The notes beneath the pieces are model-generated. The model had not been told where the DNA came from. It made no database searches and was given only the letters and a program-made list of their open reading frames with translations. 64,000 nt of DNA from Ovoidimarina sediminis (lineage in GTDB: Bacteria > Pseudomonadota > Alphaproteobacteria > Rhodobacterales > Rhodobacteraceae), in contig NZ_JAWHTE010000018.1 of NCBI RefSeq assembly GCF_032586175.1, forward strand, positions 1-64,000. The letters run 5' to 3'. Position 1 is the stretch's first letter; each line of letters opens with the position of its first letter. Positions 60,554 through 64,000 of the stretch are shown here, in pieces. Position numbers and translations under genes: made by a program.

Positions 60554-61672
60554 ATGCGCACTGACTGGCGGCTGATCCTCCTTTTATTCGTCGCCGGCCT
60601 TTTCGCCGCGGCGCAGTTCGCGAAGATTGCGCTGACGCTTGATGATCTCGCGCTGATCTACCCCGACAGACCGGTGGCGTTTGCCGTTTCGGCCCAATCG
60701 GTGATGGGAGTTCTGTTTGGTGTGACGGCGGGCGTCATCGTGGCGCGTCTAGGGGCAAGGCGTGTTCTGTTGGCGGCGCTTCTCGCGGGGGCCGGCTTTT
60801 CTGCGGTGCAGGCCATGCTGCCGCCCTTTCCGCTGTTCATGGCCCTGCGCCTCGCGGAGGGCGCGGCCCATCTGGCGCTCGTCGTTGCGGCACCGACACT
60901 GATGGCGGCAGTCGCGGCGCCGCGCGACATCTCGGTCGCGATGGGGCTTTGGGGCACTTTCTTCGGCGTCGGCTTTGCTGCCGCTGCCGCCGCGGTGCCG
61001 TTTCTCGGCGGGCCGACGGCGGTATATCTCGTTCATGGGGCTGGGCTTCTCGTGCTCGCCGCCGTGCTCTGGCCTATCCTGCCGAAGGTCATGCCGCCCT
61101 CTCAGCCGGGCGAAGGCCTGCTTGCACGCCACCTTGCCATTTACCGTAACCCGCGTGTCTTCGCAGGGGCTGCCGGATTCCTATGGCATGCGGCGACGTT
61201 TCTCGGTCTTCTGACGTTCCTGCCCCGGTTTCTCGGTGGGTGGACCGGCCCTGTTCTACCTCTGGCAGCGCTCGTAGGAACGTTCGGGGCAGGGGTTCTG
61301 GCGAGGCGGATTTCCCCGGCACGGATCACGGCGTTTGGATACGGGGCCAGCATTCTGGGGCTGGGTCTGCTGCTTATGGTGCCCGAAACGCTGCGCGCGC
61401 CCCTCGCGCTGCTTGTCTTCGTTTTCATAGGGCTGATTCCGGGAGGGGCCTTTGCCACGATCCCGTGGCTCAACCCCGATCCCGCAGATCGCGCCCGTGG
61501 CAACGGCGCGCTCGCACAGATGGGCAATGTCGGAACCTTCCTGTCCGTGCCTCTCTTCTCCGTAACGCTCGGGGCCGGGCTCGCGGGGCCCGTGGCGCTT
61601 GCCGCCGCGATCTCTGCCGCCGGTTTGGGCGCGCTTTGGCTTATCCACAGAAAGATTGCCAAATCCGCGTGA
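60554..61672 (+). CDS. MFS transporter
   Basis: A 372-aa major-facilitator permease with about twelve hydrophobic segments. The first-half loop has GARRVLLAALLAGAGFS after helix 2 and no signature of a known substrate class; the overall pattern is closest to CynX/NimT-like anion or organic-ion carriers. The short length (372) is at the low end. Substrate unknown. It is followed by uvrA on the same strand after 94 bp. Confidence 0.85.
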   Translation: MRTDWRLILLLFVAGLFAAAQFAKIALTLDDLALIYPDRPVAFAVSAQSVMGVLFGVTAGVIVARLGARRVLLAALLAGAGFSAVQAMLPPFPLFMALRLAEGAAHLALVVAAPTLMAAVAAPRDISVAMGLWGTFFGVGFAAAAAAVPFLGGPTAVYLVHGAGLLVLAAVLWPILPKVMPPSQPGEGLLARHLAIYRNPRVFAGAAGFLWHAATFLGLLTFLPRFLGGWTGPVLPLAALVGTFGAGVLARRISPARITAFGYGASILGLGLLLMVPETLRAPLALLVFVFIGLIPGGAFATIPWLNPDPADRARGNGALAQMGNVGTFLSVPLFSVTLGAGLAGPVALAAAISAAGLGALWLIHRKIAKSA

Positions 61673-61684
61673 CGGGCGACCGAT

Positions 61685-61699
61685 GTTCGCTTAATGTTC
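61685..61699. promoter_or_regulatory. LexA box (SOS operator) upstream of uvrA
   Basis: GTTC-GCTTAAT-GTTC, an exact match to the alphaproteobacterial LexA consensus GTTC-N7-GTTC, 68-82 bp before the uvrA ATG. Confidence 0.85.
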
Positions 61700-61710
61700 C
61701 GCTAACGCCA

Positions 61711-61738
61711 TTGAGTCTCGCCAAGGCGTTGCTATCTA
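61711..61738 (+). promoter_or_regulatory. Putative uvrA promoter
   Basis: TTGAGT, 16 bp, TATCTA, with a TG extended -10 element. The LexA box sits just upstream of the -35, so repression might involve DNA contacts next to, not over, this promoter. Confidence 0.5.
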
Positions 61739-61766
61739 GTGCGCTTGCCCCTGAACGAGGACGACG

Positions 61767-64000
61767 ATGCCCGAGCTTAAGAAGATCGAGGTGCGCGGCG
61801 CGCGCGAGCACAACCTCAAGAATGTCGATGTGGATATCCCGCGCGACGAGCTTGTGGTGATCACCGGACTGTCGGGGTCGGGCAAATCCTCGCTTGCCTT
61901 CGACACGATCTATGCCGAGGGGCAGCGCCGGTATGTGGAAAGCCTGTCGGCCTATGCGCGGCAGTTCCTCGACATGATGGAAAAACCCGATGTCGATCAC
62001 ATCACGGGCCTCTCGCCGGCGATTTCCATAGAGCAGAAGACCACCTCGAAGAACCCGCGTTCCACCGTGGGGACGGTGACCGAGATCTACGACTACTTGC
62101 GCCTTCTTTTTGCGCGGGCAGGCACGCCTTACAGCCCGGCCACCGGTCAGCCCATCGAGGCGCAGCAGGTGCAGGACATGGTCGATCGCGTCATGACGAT
62201 GGAGGAGGGGACGCGCGCCTATCTTCTTGCCCCCATCGTGCGGGATCGGAAGGGGGAATACCGCAAGGAGTTCCTCGAATTGCGCAAGCAGGGTTTCCAA
62301 AGGGTCAAGGTCGACGGTGAGTTCTATGAACTCGACGAGCCCCCGACGCTCGACAAGAAGTTTCGCCACGATATCGACGTGGTTGTCGATCGCATCGTGG
62401 TGCGCGAGGGGGTTGAAACACGGCTTGCCGACAGTTTCCGTACCGCGCTCGATCTCGCCGATGGAATCGCGATCCTCGAGACAGCTCCGAAAGAAGGCGA
62501 CCCTGAACGCGTGACATTTTCGGAGAACTTCGCTTGCCCGGTGTCAGGATTCACGATCCCGGAGATCGAGCCGCGTCTCTTCTCGTTCAACGCGCCCTTC
62601 GGCGCCTGCCCCGACTGCGATGGCCTGGGCGTGGAGCTCTTCTTCGATGAACGGCTTGTCGTTCCCGACCAGAACCTGAAGGTCTATGACGGGGCGCTAG
62701 CACCATGGCGCAAGGGTAAAAGCCCTTATTTTCTGCAGACGATCGAAGCGATCGCGAAGCACTACGAGTTCGACAAGAGCACCAAGTGGAAGGATCTGCC
62801 GGCCCACGTGCAGCAGGTTTTCCTTTACGGCTCGAACGGCGAAGAGATCCAGTTCCGCTATGACGAAGGTGGCCGGGTCTACCAGGTGAAGCGGCCCTTC
62901 GAAGGCGTCATTCCCAATATGGAACGGCGCTATCGCGAGACCGATTCAAGCTGGATCCGCGAGGAATTCGAGCGCTACCAGAACAATCGCCCCTGTCATA
63001 CCTGCCACGGGTTCCGCCTGCGGCCCGAAGCGCTGGCGGTCAAGATCGCCGGGCTGCACGTGGGCGAGGTGGTACAGAAGTCGATCCGCGAAGCCCTGGA
63101 ATGGATCGAGGATGCGCCGAACCATCTGACAAAACAAAAGAACGAGATTGCCTACGCGATTCTGAAGGAAATCCGCGAGCGTCTAGGCTTTCTGAACAAC
63201 GTGGGCCTCGAATACCTGACACTCAGCCGGAATGCCGGAACACTGTCAGGCGGTGAGAGCCAGCGTATCCGCCTTGCAAGCCAGATCGGCAGCGGGCTGA
63301 CCGGTGTGCTCTACGTCCTCGATGAACCCTCTATCGGGCTTCACCAGCGCGACAACGGACGGCTTCTGACGACGCTCAAGAACCTTCGCGATCAGGGCAA
63401 TACCGTAATCGTCGTTGAACACGACGAAGAGGCGATCCGCGAGGCGGATTTCGTTCTCGACATTGGCCCTGGCGCCGGTGTGCATGGCGGCGAGATCGTG
63501 GCCCAGGGTACACCTGCGGAAATCGCGGCGAACCCGAACTCGATCACCGGCGAATACCTGACCGGCACGCGCGAGATCGCAGTGCCAGCAACCCGCCGGA
63601 AGGGGAACAAGAAAAAGGTTACCGTCGTCAATGCCGTGGGCAACAACCTGAAGTCGGTGACGGCCGAGTTTCCCCTCGGCAAGTTCGTCTGCGTTACAGG
63701 GGTTTCGGGGGGCGGCAAGTCGACGCTTACAATCGAAACGCTGTTCAAGACTGCCTCAATGCGCCTGAACGGCGCGCGGCAGACGCCGGCACCCTGTGAA
63801 ACGATCAAGGGGCTCGAGCACCTGGACAAAGTGATCGATATCGATCAGCGTCCGATCGGCCGCACCCCGCGGTCGAACCCGGCCACGTACACCGGCGCCT
63901 TCACGCCAATCCGCGACTGGTTCGCCGGATTGCCCGAGGCAAAGGCGCGCGGGTACAAACCCGGCCGCTTCAGCTTCAACGTCAAAGGCGGGCGCTGCGA
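61767..64000 (+). CDS. uvrA: Excinuclease ABC subunit A (partial, runs off the window)
   Basis: The damage-recognition ATPase of nucleotide excision repair. The window holds the first 744 codons with no stop (usual total about 950). It shows Walker A GLSGSGKSS at 34-42, the zinc-site cysteine pairs (CPVSGF..CPDCDGLG and the later NRPCHTCHGF), signature LSGGESQRIRL, and second Walker A GVSGGGKST near 648. GAGG lies 7 nt before the ATG. It is controlled by LexA, as expected for an SOS gene. Confidence 0.97.
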   Translation, partial: MPELKKIEVRGAREHNLKNVDVDIPRDELVVITGLSGSGKSSLAFDTIYAEGQRRYVESLSAYARQFLDMMEKPDVDHITGLSPAISIEQKTTSKNPRSTVGTVTEIYDYLRLLFARAGTPYSPATGQPIEAQQVQDMVDRVMTMEEGTRAYLLAPIVRDRKGEYRKEFLELRKQGFQRVKVDGEFYELDEPPTLDKKFRHDIDVVVDRIVVREGVETRLADSFRTALDLADGIAILETAPKEGDPERVTFSENFACPVSGFTIPEIEPRLFSFNAPFGACPDCDGLGVELFFDERLVVPDQNLKVYDGALAPWRKGKSPYFLQTIEAIAKHYEFDKSTKWKDLPAHVQQVFLYGSNGEEIQFRYDEGGRVYQVKRPFEGVIPNMERRYRETDSSWIREEFERYQNNRPCHTCHGFRLRPEALAVKIAGLHVGEVVQKSIREALEWIEDAPNHLTKQKNEIAYAILKEIRERLGFLNNVGLEYLTLSRNAGTLSGGESQRIRLASQIGSGLTGVLYVLDEPSIGLHQRDNGRLLTTLKNLRDQGNTVIVVEHDEEAIREADFVLDIGPGAGVHGGEIVAQGTPAEIAANPNSITGEYLTGTREIAVPATRRKGNKKKVTVVNAVGNNLKSVTAEFPLGKFVCVTGVSGGGKSTLTIETLFKTASMRLNGARQTPAPCETIKGLEHLDKVIDIDQRPIGRTPRSNPATYTGAFTPIRDWFAGLPEAKARGYKPGRFSFNVKGGRC

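Noticed and set aside
61641..61649. Consensus DnaA box TTATCCACA
   Set aside because: It lies inside the MFS transporter coding sequence, alone, with no AT-rich region or further boxes, so it is not evidence of an origin.

Overview
The window is chromosomal DNA of a GC-rich alphaproteobacterium, most likely a member of the Rhodobacterales (Rhodobacteraceae). Evidence: the gene content and families (DUF1127, DUF2849, DUF2852, DUF934, DUF1194 and DUF938 proteins, a TakP-like TRAP transporter, Entner-Doudoroff edd-eda, an HdaA-type DnaA homologue), the alphaproteobacterial LexA box GTTC-N7-GTTC ahead of uvrA, and a GC-rich intergenic repeat of a kind common in this order. Genes are tightly packed and many neighbours overlap by 4 bp (ATGA). 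No tRNA, rRNA, CRISPR array, insertion sequence or prophage was seen. The window starts just beyond the end of rsmD and stops inside uvrA.

Layout. 0.1-13 kb is housekeeping: rsmD and a ferredoxin-reductase-like flavoprotein; two tandem peroxiredoxins; a CoxE-type VWA protein and an M48 peptidase; cvpA; radA; an alr-mlaE-mlaF operon; a DUF1194 VWA protein; and dnaB. pyrE and pyrC follow at 13.3-15.1 kb. From 15.2 to 22.4 kb there is a full urease operon (ureD, A, B, C, E, F, G) with five extra genes set among the structural and accessory genes: a small membrane protein, a Lys/Ala/Pro-rich histone-H1-like protein, a MOSC protein, a 52-aa DUF1127-like protein and a lipoprotein. 22.4-28.6 kb carries an unrecognised alpha/beta-hydrolase-like protein, an OmpA-family protein with a long acidic linker, an arsR-AHSA1 pair, a DUF938 methyltransferase, infC with an ATA start codon, and a ferredoxin/flavodoxin-NADP reductase.

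28.6-33.3 kb is an assimilatory sulfate/siroheme operon (cobA, DUF2849, cysI, cysH, DUF934, fpr) divergent from an Lrp/AsnC regulator. ilvI at 33.3-35.1 kb is preceded by a complete transcription attenuator: promoter, 15-residue leader peptide with a Leu-Val-Leu-Ile-Val block, antiterminator and terminator. Divergent from it is a three-gene TRAP transporter with unusually large permeases (35.7-40.2 kb). 40.3-45.9 kb has bpt, an RDD protein, a DUF2852 protein with twin operator-like palindromes, a ybaK-like gene and glnE. 46-51.6 kb has an AI-2E family permease, hda, ppk1 and ppx. 51.6-56.3 kb has a PIN protein, rlmI, a small protein, and edd-eda behind a LacI-type operator. 56.3-64 kb has ssb, a lytic transglycosylase, a LysR regulator, a DUF4242 protein, lpd, an MFS permease and uvrA (cut by the window end).

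The strongest observations are regulatory: the ilvI attenuator, the apparently leaderless arsR promoter bracketed by two matching 18-bp operators, the infC ATA start, and paired palindromes ahead of the DUF2852, edd and cys/lrp genes. No wholly new multi-gene system is evident. The extra genes inside the urease operon are the best candidate for undescribed biology.
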